Shown one piece after another: positions 25,842 to 35,439 of a DNA stretch of 64,000 nucleotides. Numbering within the stretch: position 1 is the stretch's first letter; each line of letters begins with the position of its first letter. The stretch comes from Kineosporia mesophila (lineage in GTDB: Bacteria; Actinomycetota; Actinomycetes; Actinomycetales; Kineosporiaceae). A program made the position numbers and the translations under genes. A model generated the notes under the pieces. It saw only the letters and a list, made by a program, of their open reading frames with translations, made no database searches and had not been told where the DNA came from. The DNA lies in assembly GCF_021129235.1 (NCBI RefSeq), contig NZ_JAJOMA010000007.1:1-64000 (forward strand), in the 5' to 3' direction.

Positions 25842-26771
25842 TCAGAGCCGTTTGAGTCCTTCGAGAACTCGAAGGGCGATGGCCACCCGGCTGTTCGGGT
25901 CCAGGTCTTCGGGAAGAGCGGCCGGACGCGGTGGTTCCGCCGGTCGTTCGGGGGTAGCCGGAGGAGTGGGAGAGAGGCTGTCACCGGCCGGATCCGCGTC
26001 GATCGGGCGGGGCCGGCGCCGGGGGAGCCGGTCGGGGGGCGGTGGGGTCGTGATCGGCTTCGACGCGGTCAGGATGGACGATGCGGAGACGACCCGATCG
26101 GTCTCCAGCGGCCCGGTCTCGGGCGGCAGGACCGGGGGTTCGGCGGGCGGGCCCGTCACCTCGGCCGGCGCGAGATCGGTTGCTACGGAATCGGCCTGCA
26201 CGAGCCGGGCGACCCCGGAGGTGATCATCGAGGCGATGCTGCTCAGGGTCGCGCTGAGCGGGATGCCGGAACGCCGGGCCAGGGTGCGCGGGCTCTGGGC
26301 GCTGGTCAGCCGGGAGGTCAGGGCCCACTGCTGGGCGTCGATGACGACGGTCTTCCCGCGGGGCAGCCAGGACAGGCTCACCTCGTCGTCGGGGGCCACC
26401 CCGAGCGCTCTGAAATGGTCTATCAGATCGGTGATCTCGGCCAGCAGATGCTCGACGGCGAAGCGGTAGCGCCGGCCGGTCCAGTGCTTGCGGCCGGGCC
26501 GGAAGAGGGGGCGGTCACCCTCGACCCGCGGGGCCGAGAGCATCTCGACGCCGGCCTCGAGAATGTTCGAGCGGATCAGCGAGGGGAGTTCGGGGTCGCC
26601 GGTCTCCGGTACCGGGGGTACGCCGATGGTCTCCGCGTAGGTGACGTCGCCTTCGTGCAGGAAGAAGGCGCCGCCGGGTACACCACGCACTTCCAGTGCA
26701 CCCGAACTACGGCTGATGGCGAGCACCCGGAGAACGTCGATGGCCGGATGCTCGGTTTCCTGGACCGTCAT
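25842..26771 (-). CDS. DUF4388-type (PATAN-like) protein, left module
   Basis: 309 residues from ATG at 26771. The N-terminal half has the DUF4388 pattern SSGALEVRGVPGGAFFLHEGDVTYAE (quoted in part), where a short domain is read out as an effector presence signal in other bacteria. A helical middle and a winged-helix-like stretch (TLARRSGIPLSATLSSIASMI) follow, then a Pro-rich linker and a C-terminal helix. It follows a roadblock gene by 91 bases, and the pair is mirrored by 27526-29002. It may relay the roadblock/GTPase signal; this is inference. Confidence 0.65.
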   Translation of the reverse strand: MTVQETEHPAIDVLRVLAISRSSGALEVRGVPGGAFFLHEGDVTYAETIGVPPVPETGDPELPSLIRSNILEAGVEMLSAPRVEGDRPLFRPGRKHWTGRRYRFAVEHLLAEITDLIDHFRALGVAPDDEVSLSWLPRGKTVVIDAQQWALTSRLTSAQSPRTLARRSGIPLSATLSSIASMITSGVARLVQADSVATDLAPAEVTGPPAEPPVLPPETGPLETDRVVSASSILTASKPITTPPPPDRLPRRRPRPIDADPAGDSLSPTPPATPERPAEPPRPAALPEDLDPNSRVAIALRVLEGLKRL

Positions 26772-26862
26772 CGCGGGGAGCCGACTCTCTTCGAAAGGGG
26801 TTGGCGGAGCGACCGGTTCGCGACGACCAGGGTGGGCCGACGCGAACCGGACCGGGCGGGGG

Positions 26863-27231
26863 TCAAATTGTGAGCTCGCCCTCGATGCGCTTGAGGTGAT
26901 GACGGGCCAGGGCCAGGTTGGCCTTGGTCTTGTCCAGCGCCAGATAGATGAACAGCCCACTTGCGGCCTGCCCCCGGACCAGCCGGATCAGGTGGTACTG
27001 GCGGCCCAGGGTGATCAGGATGTCGTCGATCGTCTCGGTCAGGCCGAGCGACTCCAGGGTGCGCATCTTGGCCCGGACAACCTCCGTGTTGCCCGCCGAC
27101 GCGATCTCCAGGTCGAGATACTTGCCGCCGCCCAGACTTCCGAGCGACATTCCACTTCCGTAGTCGACCAGGCTGACGCCCAGCGCTCCGTCGATCTCCA
27201 TCGCTTCTTTCAGCGCGGTATCGATGTCCAC
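26863..27231 (-). CDS. roadblock/LC7-like protein, left module
   Basis: 122 residues from GTG at 27231, chosen because GGAGATCTTCCT gives a ribosome-binding site. A single roadblock/LC7-like fold: VDYGSGMSLGSLGG, TETIDDILITLGRQYHLIRLV and the closing ALDKTKANLALARHHLKRIE helix. Such proteins elsewhere serve as platforms or GAPs for small Ras-like GTPases (MglB/MglA). No GTPase gene is in the window. Paralogous to 27526-28023. Confidence 0.75.
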   Translation of the reverse strand: MDIDTALKEAMEIDGALGVSLVDYGSGMSLGSLGGGKYLDLEIASAGNTEVVRAKMRTLESLGLTETIDDILITLGRQYHLIRLVRGQAASGLFIYLALDKTKANLALARHHLKRIEGELTI

Positions 27232-27525
27232 AGGAAGATCTCCAGTCTCATTTCGACGTTGACACAAGGGTGTGTCGGGTAAGGTCAGAGTGCCCGTTTC
27301 GGCGCATCTCGCTAGTTCATCGAAGTGGCCGGTGGGTAGCTGATCGAACCTGATCTATCGGGGCGCTTGTAACAATTCGTAAGCGGCAGAATACTGCACT
27401 CAGGCGGGGGCAGCGTCAAGAAGTCGGGTAGAAGACGAAAGAGAATCGAGTTCGATATCTGTGCCTCGTGATAGCGATGTGATAGTGCTTTGCCGGTTGT
27501 CAGAGCAGCTGCTGAGCAGGGTTTG
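27232..27525. promoter_or_regulatory. divergent promoter region between the two roadblock modules
   Basis: 294 bases. It contains AT-richer stretches (TTGTAACAATTCGTAA, AGAATCGAGTTCGATATC) that could hold both promoters. I cannot identify a matched -35/-10 or a clear operator. Confidence 0.4.
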
Positions 27526-28023
27526 ATGCCGGTGAATGCACCACCGTCCCCCCTGGGCGTTCCATCGGGTGGTTCAGATGCGGTCCATGCTGTCCTGGCC
27601 CGGTTGCAGGGGCTCGACGGTCTGGTCACGGCCTGCCTGGTCGAGCCGGATTCTGCCTTCGTGCTGGACACCGTCGTGGGGAAGCCGGCCACCGAGGCCG
27701 ACACCACGGCCGAGGCGCCCGACGACGGGGCCGTGGCGGCGACCATCTCGGCCGCGGCCAGCGATGTTGTCCAGGTCATCGGCCTGATGACCTCCAGCCT
27801 CGGCGACCCGGACGAACTGGAGGACGTCACGATCACCTTCGGGCGTAAGCACCACCTGATCACGCCCCTGCCCGAGGCCGGGGTGGACGGGCTGCTCGTG
27901 GTCGTGACCCTGGACCGGGCCCGCACCAACCTTGCGCTGGCCCGGCAGCAACTGCGCGCCCTCGGCCCGCTCCTGCGCCACGCGATCCAGCCTCCGGCGA
28001 TCGAACCCGACCATGGCTCCTAG
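27526..28023 (+). CDS. roadblock/LC7-like protein, right module
   Basis: 165 residues from ATG at 27526. A paralogue of the leftward roadblock protein: EDVTITFGRKHHLITPL and VTLDRARTNLALARQQLRAL (in part) align with its DDILITLGRQYHLIRLV and ALDKTKANLALARHHLKRI. An Ala/Asp/Glu-rich insert (TTAEAPDDGAVAATISAAAS) between strands is not present in the left copy. Overlaps the downstream gene by 11 bases. GC-rich at third positions like its neighbours. Confidence 0.75.
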   Translation: MPVNAPPSPLGVPSGGSDAVHAVLARLQGLDGLVTACLVEPDSAFVLDTVVGKPATEADTTAEAPDDGAVAATISAAASDVVQVIGLMTSSLGDPDELEDVTITFGRKHHLITPLPEAGVDGLLVVVTLDRARTNLALARQQLRALGPLLRHAIQPPAIEPDHGS

Positions 28024-29002
28024 CGTCTGGGGGCGCTGGACCGGCCGGGGGCGGGCCGGCGACAGCACGCCGCCACCGGTCGCACCACCGCCCGAGTCCG
28101 AAGAGACCGCGTACGACCGGCTCTTCGACCTGGCCGAGGACCAGGCCACCGGCGCCCTCTACCTGAACGGTCGCTGGGGCGGCACGGTCTACCTGGTCAG
28201 CGGCCGGATCGGCTACGTGGAGTCGGTGCTCACCCCGGGGATCGAGGCGCTGCTGCTGCGGCCGACCTACACCGACGAGCGCAGCTGGGCCCGGTTGGTG
28301 TCGTCGTTGCGCCGGGGCCGCATCGACGCGGCCGTCTCGGCCGCCTCGCAGTTGCTGAGCGGCGACGCCACCTCGGCGTTCGACGCCGAGGTGCTGCGCC
28401 GGACCGCTCTGGCGGACGCCGCCCTGGTCACCCTGGGCGCCGTGGTGCCCGACGCGACCGGCGCCGTCGCCCGGTTCCGCCCCGGCGCCTGGCACTGGTG
28501 CGAACCCGTGCGCACCTTCAGCGTCGCCGAGGTCCTGACCGAGGTCGAGCGCCGGAAGGCGGTGCTGGGCCGGATGACCCGCGGCGTGCGGATGGACGCG
28601 CCGATCCAGCGTTCGCCCCAGCTGCCGGTGGAGCGGATCCGCCTGACGGCCACCCAGTGGAACATCGCCGCCCTGGCCAACGGCACCACCACCCCTCTCG
28701 ACATCGCCTGGATGCTCGGGCACGGCGTCTTCGCCACCACCGTCGCGATCCACCAGCTGGCCCGGCTCGGCGTGATCAAGGCCGGCCCGGCCCCCACCTC
28801 TGCGGTCACGGTGCCCCCGAGCGCCGTGCCCACCTCCGTGCCGGCGCCCGGAACGGTGCCGGAGACCTCGCCGAACGGGATCCGGACCGGGATCGGGGCC
28901 CCGCGCCCGGCCCGGCACATCCCGTCGTTCCTGCCCTCCCGTCCACTCCGGATCGATCTCGACGAGGCGCAGGAGCGCCAGCGCGGACGGGCCCAGGTGT
29001 AA
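28013..29002 (+). CDS. DUF4388-type (PATAN-like) protein, right module
   Basis: 329 residues from ATG at 28013, which overlaps the roadblock gene. DUF4388-like start ATGALYLNGRWGGTVYLVSGRIGYVE (in part), then a helical region and a winged-helix-like segment (TATQWNIAALANGTTTPLDIAWMLGHG, in part) and a Pro/Ala tail. The same architecture as 25842-26771, so the two modules are duplicated and divergent. Possibly a cytoplasmic signalling pair reading the roadblock partner. Confidence 0.65.
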   Translation: MAPSVWGRWTGRGRAGDSTPPPVAPPPESEETAYDRLFDLAEDQATGALYLNGRWGGTVYLVSGRIGYVESVLTPGIEALLLRPTYTDERSWARLVSSLRRGRIDAAVSAASQLLSGDATSAFDAEVLRRTALADAALVTLGAVVPDATGAVARFRPGAWHWCEPVRTFSVAEVLTEVERRKAVLGRMTRGVRMDAPIQRSPQLPVERIRLTATQWNIAALANGTTTPLDIAWMLGHGVFATTVAIHQLARLGVIKAGPAPTSAVTVPPSAVPTSVPAPGTVPETSPNGIRTGIGAPRPARHIPSFLPSRPLRIDLDEAQERQRGRAQV

Positions 29003-29024
29003 CGGGCCCGTCCGGAAGGGTGGA

Positions 29025-29504
29025 TCAGGCGTGCGGTGGCCGGCCGAGCAGCGGCTGCCACCAGGTGCCCCCGGTCCAGTCGAACTCCCAGGGCCAGTGC
29101 CCCTGGTCGTCGGTGTAGACCACCTGCAGGGCCGGCACCAGGCCGGCCGCACTGGCGTAGATCTTCTGGGCCTGCACCAGCCGGCGCGGGTCGTCCACCC
29201 CGACCAGCTGGAGCTGGTGGATCTCACAGCAGTGCTCGACCAGCTGGTCACCGGCGATCAGCCGGAGCCCGCACCGGATCTGGTCGGCGAGGTCGTCGAG
29301 CAGCGTGGTGGCCTGCCACGCGTCCAGCCCGGTGACCACCAGTTCGGGATGCCCGTGGAAGCGGGTCATCCCCACCGTGTAGGTGAGGCAGGGGCTCCCG
29401 CCGCCGCCCTCGACATGGACGTAGCCCCAGCCGTGGAGCTCGATGTCGCTCCGGCTCTTCTCCAGGATGGCCTCATCGCTCCACCCATCGCACTTCAGAC
29501 ACAT
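29025..29504 (-). CDS. DUF4262 domain-containing protein
   Basis: 159 residues from ATG at 29504. It carries the DUF4262 pattern: GWGYVHVEG, LTYTVGMTRFHGHPELVVTGL (in part) and WPWEFDWTGGTWWQPLLG. Members are small soluble proteins of unknown function. A CLKC motif at the very N-terminus may bind metal. It has no operon partner: the right-hand DUF4388 gene converges on it, with 22 bases between the stops. Confidence 0.8.
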   Translation of the reverse strand: MCLKCDGWSDEAILEKSRSDIELHGWGYVHVEGGGGSPCLTYTVGMTRFHGHPELVVTGLDAWQATTLLDDLADQIRCGLRLIAGDQLVEHCCEIHQLQLVGVDDPRRLVQAQKIYASAAGLVPALQVVYTDDQGHWPWEFDWTGGTWWQPLLGRPPHA

Positions 29505-29631
29505 GGCGACCCCCCGCCTGCTCATCAACCCGTTCGGTGATGTCTTTCCACACCACCTGATGACGTTTGACGACATTAAGCGCCACCACCGACAGTCTTG
29601 CCCGGGCCGGAGGACCGGGCCGTCGTCCCGC

Positions 29632-30198
29632 CTACACGGAGGAGTCGGTCGAGATCCGGCAGCCGCGCGGGGTGGGTCCCGCGGCGATCGCCGCGGCGGC
29701 CTGCGTGCGTTCCCGCATCGCCTTGTAGCGCTTGCCGATCACCACGTCCACGGAGTGGTCGTCGCGGGCCCGTCCGTCCGGCAGCAGTTTCACCCGGCCC
29801 GGGAACTGCCGGGCCACGGTGCGCGCCAGGACCTTGTCACCGGAGCCGTACCGGACGGTGACCGCGATCGTCTGGGCGCCGTCCCGGGCGTTGGCGACGT
29901 CGACCACCCGGAACTTCCGGCGGCGCAGTTCGTCGGCGACCGCCCCGGCCAGGCCCCGCCGGTCGGTGCCGTTGTAGACGTTCACCGAGGTCTGGTTCGG
30001 CCGGCTGACGGTCTGTTCCGGGCAGACCGGACGGTTGCGCCCCGGTGCGGTGACGACCCACCAGCCCAGGGAGTTCCCGAGGGCTCCCACGCCGGCGAGC
30101 AGGACGCCGAGGAACAGTGCGGTAAAGGTCAGGCCCTGCCGGCGGCGCCGGCGCCGGGCCCTCTCCTCGCGGGTCGGGACATGTGTGCTGGACCCCAT
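29632..30198 (-). CDS. membrane-anchored LytR C-terminal-domain protein
   Basis: 188 residues: basic N-terminus (REERARRRRRRQG), one membrane helix (residues ~24-44), and an extracellular LytR_C-like domain with SVNVYNGTDRRGLAGAVADELRRRKFRVVDVAN (quoted in parts) and VTVRYGS. The LytR_cpsA_psr catalytic domain is absent, so it is an accessory envelope protein of unknown role. It precedes the VapB-like gene in the leftward direction. Confidence 0.8.
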   Translation of the reverse strand: MGSSTHVPTREERARRRRRRQGLTFTALFLGVLLAGVGALGNSLGWWVVTAPGRNRPVCPEQTVSRPNQTSVNVYNGTDRRGLAGAVADELRRRKFRVVDVANARDGAQTIAVTVRYGSGDKVLARTVARQFPGRVKLLPDGRARDDHSVDVVIGKRYKAMRERTQAAAAIAAGPTPRGCRISTDSSV

Positions 30199-30237
30199 CG
30201 GCCAACGCCCCCCTCGGGCACGGACGGGTCGGCCGGG

Positions 30238-30570
30238 TCAGCCCCGGGGCGCAGCCCCCACCTGGCCGTCCTGAGCATCGATCACCAGGACCCGGGCGTG
30301 CAGCACGGGACGCTGGTGCAGCGCGGCACGAACCGCGCGGTGCAGACCATCTTCCAGGTAAAGCTCACCCTGGTACTGAACGACATGGGCGAAGAGATCG
30401 CCGAAAAAGGTGGAGTCCTCGGACAGGAGCGCATCCAGGTCCAGGGTGCGCTTGGTGGTGACCAGGTCGTCCAGCCGGACCTGGCTGGGCGGCACGTCGG
30501 ACCACTGCTTGGACGTGCTGTACCCGTGATCGGGATACGGACGGCCCTCGCCGACTGCCTTGAAAATCAC
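30238..30570 (-). CDS. conserved actinobacterial small protein, VapB-antitoxin-like
   Basis: 110 residues from GTG at 30570. The sequence IFKAVGEGRPYPDHGYS, VRLDDLVTTKRTLDL and YLEDGLHRAVRAALHQR is highly conserved in actinobacteria, and such proteins are usually labelled VapB-family antitoxin. No PIN-domain toxin gene is adjacent, so that label is doubtful. A ParB-like or regulatory fold is also possible. The function is unproven. Confidence 0.55.
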   Translation of the reverse strand: MIFKAVGEGRPYPDHGYSTSKQWSDVPPSQVRLDDLVTTKRTLDLDALLSEDSTFFGDLFAHVVQYQGELYLEDGLHRAVRAALHQRPVLHARVLVIDAQDGQVGAAPRG

Positions 30571-30727
30571 CCTCAGGATTGTGTCGTCTCTGTCGTCGCC
30601 TGCGCCACTTTCATGGCGTTGTGCAACCGAATTGCGACGATCCGTAGATGGTCGGAGCCGGGGCCCGAACGACGTACGGCGGCCGATTCCTGCACGCTGA
30701 GGTGCAGAAACAGGCCGCCGTAGCTGG

Positions 30728-30812
30728 CGGAGGATAGGGGATTTGAACCCCTGAGGGCGTTAACCCAACCCGCTTTCCAAGCGAGCGCCATAGGCCACTA
30801 GGCGAATCCTCC
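30728..30812 (-). tRNA. tRNA-Ser(GGA)
   Basis: 85 nt on the minus strand. The acceptor GGAGGAT pairs with ATCCTCC; the anticodon loop TTGGAAA gives anticodon GGA. The long variable arm and GGTTCAAATCC T-arm fit class II tRNA-Ser. Confidence 0.95.
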
Positions 30813-30943
30813 GTGGGAGAGTCTAGCCAGATCCGGGGAGTGCTTGTGCACGCGGGGTCCCCCGGCGTGGCCGAAGGACTCCCGGGAGGCTCCCGGGCGG
30901 GGGGCTGGTTCAGCCCCGGGCCGGGATTCGGTACAGTGGTGCG

Positions 30944-31037
30944 CAGACCCCTCGTGCGGCGTCACCCAGCTGAACTCCCCCAGGGCCGGAAGGCAGCAAG
31001 GGTAGGCAGGCTCTGGCGGGTGTGCGGGGGGTCCTTT
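30944..31037 (+). ncRNA. ffs: signal recognition particle RNA (small bacterial type)
   Basis: The conserved SRP apical loop is present (GGCCGGAAGGCAGCAAGGGT) near 30984-31003 and outer arms starting CAGACCCCT pair with the closing GGGGGTC. A T-run (CCTTTT) follows. The exact ends are approximate (+/-5). It lies directly upstream of dnaX, as in many actinobacteria. Confidence 0.92.
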
Positions 31038-31149
31038 TCATGCCCGGGTCCGGCCCGCCGGCGATCGGACCGCAGGCGATCAGGTGGACTTCTCCACATC
31101 TTGGATTCGAGCCTGAAGCGTCCACCCCAACTGTCCTAGGCTGACGGCC

Positions 31150-33936
31150 GTGACGACCGCTCTCTACCGCCGCTACCGGCCCGAGTCCTTCGCCCAGGTG
31201 ATCGGTCAGGAGCAGGTCACCGGGCCGCTCTCGGTCGCCCTGACGAAGAACCGGGTCAACCACGCCTACCTGTTCTCCGGCCCGCGTGGGTGTGGCAAGA
31301 CCACCAGCGCGCGCATCCTGGCGCGCTGCCTGAACTGTGAGCAGGGTCCCACTCCCACGCCCTGCGGTACCTGCCCGTCCTGCGTCGACCTGGCCCGTGG
31401 CGGTCCCGGCAGCCTGGACGTGGTGGAGATCGACGCGGCCAGCCACGGTGGTGTCGACGACGCCCGTGACCTGCGTGAGCGCGCGGCCTTCGCGCCGGTC
31501 CGCGACCGCTACAAGGTGTTCATCATCGACGAGGCGCACATGGTGTCGCCGCAGGGCTTCAACGCCCTGCTGAAGATCGTCGAGGAACCCCCGGAACACA
31601 TCCGGTTCATCTTCGCGACGACCGAGCCGGAGAAGGTCATCGGCACCATCCGGTCGCGCACGCACCACTACCCGTTCCGCCTGGTCCCGCCGGAGCGGCT
31701 GGTGCAGTACCTGGCCGAGCTCTGCGAGCAGGAGGGGGTGCCCGCCGGCAAGGGCGTGCTGCCCCTGGTGGTGCGCGCCGGCGGCGGTTCGGTGCGTGAC
31801 ACGCTCTCCGTGCTGGACCAGCTGATGGGCGGCGCGGGAGAAGACGGTCTCACCTACGCCACCGCGATCGGCCTGCTCGGCTACACCGACTCCACCCTGC
31901 TCGACGACGTGGCCGACGCCCTGGCTGCCGGGGACGGCGCCACGGTCTTCCGGGTGATCGACCGGGTGATCGAGTCGGGGCACGACCCCCGGCGGTTCGT
32001 CGAGGACCTGCTCGAGCGGCTGCGTGACCTGCTGGTGGTCGCGGCGGTCAAGGACGGTGGGCACGCGGTCTTCCGCGGCATGCCCGACGACCAGCTGGAA
32101 CGGATGCGCAGCCAGGCCGGCCGGTTCGGCTCCTCCGAGCTGTCCCGGGCCGCCGACGTCACCAATGCCGCGCTCACCGAGATGACCGGTGCCACCTCAC
32201 CCCGCCTGCAGCTGGAGCTGTTGTGCGCCCGGTTGCTGCTGCCCGCGGCCGACGACGAGCAGCGGGGTCTCGGCGCCCGTCTCGACCGGCTGGAGAAGCG
32301 CATCGGTTCCGGGGCCGTGGTGGCCGCGGCCCCCGGAGCGCCCCTGGCCGGGTCGTCGGGTCCGGCCTACGCCGAGTCGCCCGGCCCCCCGTCCCGGTCC
32401 TCCGGCCTCGCCGCCGTCCGCGCGGCGATCGGCAAGGGGGGAACCGATACTGTACCCGAGAACGGTCCGGGGGCGGCCTCCGCGGGTGCCCCGGCCGTCC
32501 CGGAATTGAGGACGACGAACACCTCCACCGCATCAGTGACCGCGGCCCCGGCCGTTCCGGCCGCCTCGTCCGAGCCGATCGCCCGGAACCCGGTGGGCAC
32601 GTCGACACCGGCGACCCCACCGCACCGGGAGAGCGTTCCGGAGCCGGCTGCCGCATCACAGACCCCAGCCGCACCCGCGCAGCCCGTCCAGCAGCAACCG
32701 GTCCAGCAACCGGTCCAGCAACCGGTCCAGCAACCGGTCCAGCAACAGCCCGTCCAGCAGCAACCGGTCCAGCAGCCGGCCCAGGCCTCTCGGCCGACCC
32801 AGGCTCCTCAGGCGACCCAAAATCCTCAGGCGACCCAGCCGTCCTCAAATGGCACCGGTGACCTGGAGGCCGTGCGGCGCAACTGGACCGAGGTGCTCAA
32901 CGCGGTCGCCTCGATCAAGCGCACCACCTGGAGCCTGGTCTCGCAGTACGCCCAGGTGCTCGACTACGACGGCAAAAGGCTGCTGCTCGGCTTCGACTCG
33001 GCCGGTCGCGCCCAGTCGTTCGGCCGCGGCCCGCACCCCAACTTCGTGCGTCAGGCCCTGATCGAGGTGCTCGGCCTGGACTGCATCGTCGAGGCCGCCG
33101 TGACCTCGGAGTTCCAGGCGGGAGGCGGCCGGCCCGCCGCAGGACCGTCCGCGCCGTCGGGACCGTCCGCGCCGTCGGGACCGACCACGTCCGCCCGTTC
33201 GGCCCCGCCGGCCGAGGTAGCTCCGCACTCCGCCCCGCAGCCCCGCCCGGCCCCGGAAACTCAGGGCTCTCAGGGCTCTCAGGGTCCCCGGAATGGCTGG
33301 GCCGAGCGCCCGGCCCCGAGCTCCGCCCCGAGCTCCCCGCCGAGTCCTCCGTCGGCCTCGGCCTGGACCGAGGTGTCGCAGAACCAGCAACCGCCGGCCG
33401 GTCTGACGTCCCCGGCCGCCCCGGAGTCGTCCGGAGGCGTAGGACTGGCCACCCGCGAGGTCATCCAGGAGGCCCCGGTCCGTTCCGTCGGTGCGGCCGC
33501 GGCCCGGGCCGTAGCCGCGGCGGCCGCCGCCCGGGCGGCCGAAGGGCAGACGGGCCCGAACCCGGTCGCGAAGCCGCAGGACAAGCGCGGCCAGACCGCC
33601 GCACCGGACGACGAGCACGCCATGCCCACCCCCGCGGCCTCGCCCTACGACGACATCCCGCCCGACCTGAACGAGCCGATGCGGGAGGACGAGGCCCCGC
33701 CGGACAGCAGCTGGTCACCCTCGCGGGGCGGCCGGCCGCAGAACCGGCCGAACCCGGCCCCGAAGCCGGCGGACCCCGCCCCGGGCACGGTGAACGTCGC
33801 GGCCCGGGAACGGAAGAACGTCGTCGACCTGGATGAGGACACGGGCGGCGAGGATCTCGACAACCCGCCGCTGGTGGGCGTCCAGGCCATCGAGCAGCTG
33901 CTCGGCGGCCGCGTGATCGAGGAGCGCGACCTGTGA
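31150..33936 (+). CDS. dnaX: DNA polymerase III subunit gamma/tau
   Basis: 928 residues. The clamp-loader ATPase loads the beta clamp. Walker A is GPRGCGKTTS (~44-53), Walker B FIIDEAHM, and a zinc module CxxC-type (CGTCPSC) follows the ATPase P-loop. The C-terminal half is long and low-complexity, with a 12-base-periodic run of QPVQQ repeats (32689-32775) and Ala/Pro blocks. GTG start with TAGGCT seven bases upstream, probably leaderless. No frameshift signal was sought. Confidence 0.97.
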   Translation: MTTALYRRYRPESFAQVIGQEQVTGPLSVALTKNRVNHAYLFSGPRGCGKTTSARILARCLNCEQGPTPTPCGTCPSCVDLARGGPGSLDVVEIDAASHGGVDDARDLRERAAFAPVRDRYKVFIIDEAHMVSPQGFNALLKIVEEPPEHIRFIFATTEPEKVIGTIRSRTHHYPFRLVPPERLVQYLAELCEQEGVPAGKGVLPLVVRAGGGSVRDTLSVLDQLMGGAGEDGLTYATAIGLLGYTDSTLLDDVADALAAGDGATVFRVIDRVIESGHDPRRFVEDLLERLRDLLVVAAVKDGGHAVFRGMPDDQLERMRSQAGRFGSSELSRAADVTNAALTEMTGATSPRLQLELLCARLLLPAADDEQRGLGARLDRLEKRIGSGAVVAAAPGAPLAGSSGPAYAESPGPPSRSSGLAAVRAAIGKGGTDTVPENGPGAASAGAPAVPELRTTNTSTASVTAAPAVPAASSEPIARNPVGTSTPATPPHRESVPEPAAASQTPAAPAQPVQQQPVQQPVQQPVQQPVQQQPVQQQPVQQPAQASRPTQAPQATQNPQATQPSSNGTGDLEAVRRNWTEVLNAVASIKRTTWSLVSQYAQVLDYDGKRLLLGFDSAGRAQSFGRGPHPNFVRQALIEVLGLDCIVEAAVTSEFQAGGGRPAAGPSAPSGPSAPSGPTTSARSAPPAEVAPHSAPQPRPAPETQGSQGSQGPRNGWAERPAPSSAPSSPPSPPSASAWTEVSQNQQPPAGLTSPAAPESSGGVGLATREVIQEAPVRSVGAAAARAVAAAAAARAAEGQTGPNPVAKPQDKRGQTAAPDDEHAMPTPAASPYDDIPPDLNEPMREDEAPPDSSWSPSRGGRPQNRPNPAPKPADPAPGTVNVAARERKNVVDLDEDTGGEDLDNPPLVGVQAIEQLLGGRVIEERDL

Positions 33937-34760
33937 GCGCGCTCGCCGGCATCGACGACTGGGAACAGCTCTGGGGCGTGCCGAACACGTCGGCCGCCGT
34001 GATCACGGCCGACGGCACCGTGGTGGAGACCCGGGGTGACCAGGACCACGAGTTCGCCCTGGCCTCGGTGACCAAACTGCTGACGGCCTACGCCGTGCTG
34101 GTGGCGCTGGAGGAGGAGGCCTTCGCGCTCTCCGACGCGGCGGGCCCGGAGGGGGCGACGGTCGAGCACCTGCTGGCGCACACGGCCGGGTACGGGTTCG
34201 ACTCCGGCTCGGCCGCGGTGACCCGGCCGGGATCCCGGCGGATCTACTCCAACCAGGGCATCGAGGTGCTCGCCGGGCACCTCACCGAGGTCACGGGCAT
34301 CGACTTCGGCACCTACCTGATCGAGGCCGTGCTGACGCCGCTGGGCATGACCGCCACCTCGCTGCCGGGATCACCCGCGGCGGGCGGCCGGAGCACGGCG
34401 GCCGACCTGGCGAAATTCGCCGCCGAGCTGCTGAACCCGCGGCTGATCGACCGGCAGACCCTGGACGAGGCCGTGCGGGTGCACTTCCCGGGGCTGTCCG
34501 GGATCCTTCCCGGCCTGGGCCGGTTCGACCCGCTGGACTGGGGTCTGGGTTTCGAGCGGAACTTCGCCCGGCCGGGCCACTGGGCCGGCACCCAGATCTC
34601 GCAGCAGGCGTTCGGCCACTTCGGGGCGGGTGGAACCTTCCTGTGGGCCGACCCTGACCACGGCCTGGCCTGCGTCTGCCTGTCCGACCGGGACTTCGGT
34701 GACTGGTCCAAGCAGGCCTGGCCGCCCCTCACCGACGCGGTGATCGGCGGGCCGGGGTAA
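33933..34760 (+). CDS. serine hydrolase of the beta-lactamase/esterase family
   Basis: 275 residues, class C beta-lactamase/DD-peptidase fold. SVTK (SxxK nucleophile), YSN (YxN) and HFGAGGT (HxG-like) are present. No signal peptide is visible, so it may be cytoplasmic or an esterase. It overlaps dnaX by 4 bases (GTGA), coupling translation to it. Confidence 0.88.
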   Translation: MSALAGIDDWEQLWGVPNTSAAVITADGTVVETRGDQDHEFALASVTKLLTAYAVLVALEEEAFALSDAAGPEGATVEHLLAHTAGYGFDSGSAAVTRPGSRRIYSNQGIEVLAGHLTEVTGIDFGTYLIEAVLTPLGMTATSLPGSPAAGGRSTAADLAKFAAELLNPRLIDRQTLDEAVRVHFPGLSGILPGLGRFDPLDWGLGFERNFARPGHWAGTQISQQAFGHFGAGGTFLWADPDHGLACVCLSDRDFGDWSKQAWPPLTDAVIGGPG

Positions 34761-34839
34761 CTCGTCCGGGGGACGTCCCACCGCGACTGCAGGCGTGGGA
34801 TGGGCGACGCCGCCCGGTGCAGCACGTAGGCTCCTGCTT

Positions 34840-35439
34840 GTGTATGAGGGCGTGGTGCAGGACCTGATCGACGAACTCGGGCATCTTCCCGGCGTCGGTC
34901 CCAAGAGCGCGCAGCGCATTGCGTTCCACATCCTGCAGTCAGACCCGGTGGACGTGCGCCGGCTGGTGGCTGCCCTCACCGAGGTGATCGACAAGGTCAG
35001 GTTCTGCGTCTCCTGCGGCAACGTGTCGGCGGAGGAGCTGTGCCGGATCTGCAGCGACGCCCGCCGGGACGGCACCGTGCTGTGTGTGGTCGAGGAGTCG
35101 AAAGACGTCGTCGCAATCGAGAAGACTCGTGAGTTCCGCGGCCGCTACCACGTGCTGGGTGGCGCCATCAGCCCGATCGAGGGCGTGGGCCCGGACGATC
35201 TGCGGGTCAAGGAACTCGTTACCCGGCTGGCCTCCGGTGAGGTCACCGAGATCATCCTCGCCACCGATCCGAACCTGGAGGGCGAGGCCACAGCTACCTA
35301 TCTGGCCCGGCTGCTGAAGCCGATGGGTCTGAGGGTCACCCGGCTGGCGTCCGGTCTTCCCGTCGGGGGAGACCTGGAGTACGCCGACGAGCTCACGCTG
35401 GGCCGGGCCTTCGAGGGGAGGAGACTGCTCGATGTCTGA
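34840..35439 (+). CDS. recR: recombination protein RecR
   Basis: 199 residues from GTG at 34840, the usual family length. N-terminal helix-hairpin-helix [14 protein letters not shown], a four-cysteine zinc finger CVSCG...CRIC, and the Toprim domain ([28 protein letters not shown]). It acts with RecO/RecF in gap repair. TAGGCT seven bases before the GTG supports a leaderless start; the dnaX-recR linkage is classical. Confidence 0.97.
   Translation: MYEGVVQDLIDELGHLPGVGPKSAQRIAFHILQSDPVDVRRLVAALTEVIDKVRFCVSCGNVSAEELCRICSDARRDGTVLCVVEESKDVVAIEKTREFRGRYHVLGGAISPIEGVGPDDLRVKELVTRLASGEVTEIILATDPNLEGEATATYLARLLKPMGLRVTRLASGLPVGGDLEYADELTLGRAFEGRRLLDV

Noticed and set aside
25739-25984. 81-codon leftward frame beside the DUF4388 gene
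   Set aside because: It overlaps the 3' end of the DUF4388 gene in another frame, lacks a ribosome-binding site and has no bias.
30238-30570. VapBC toxin-antitoxin pair
   Set aside because: The VapB-like label fits the sequence only by analogy and no PIN-domain toxin gene is next to it.
32689-32775. Short tandem DNA repeat that could suggest a CRISPR or minisatellite
   Set aside because: It is the in-frame QPVQQ low-complexity run of dnaX; no spacers.
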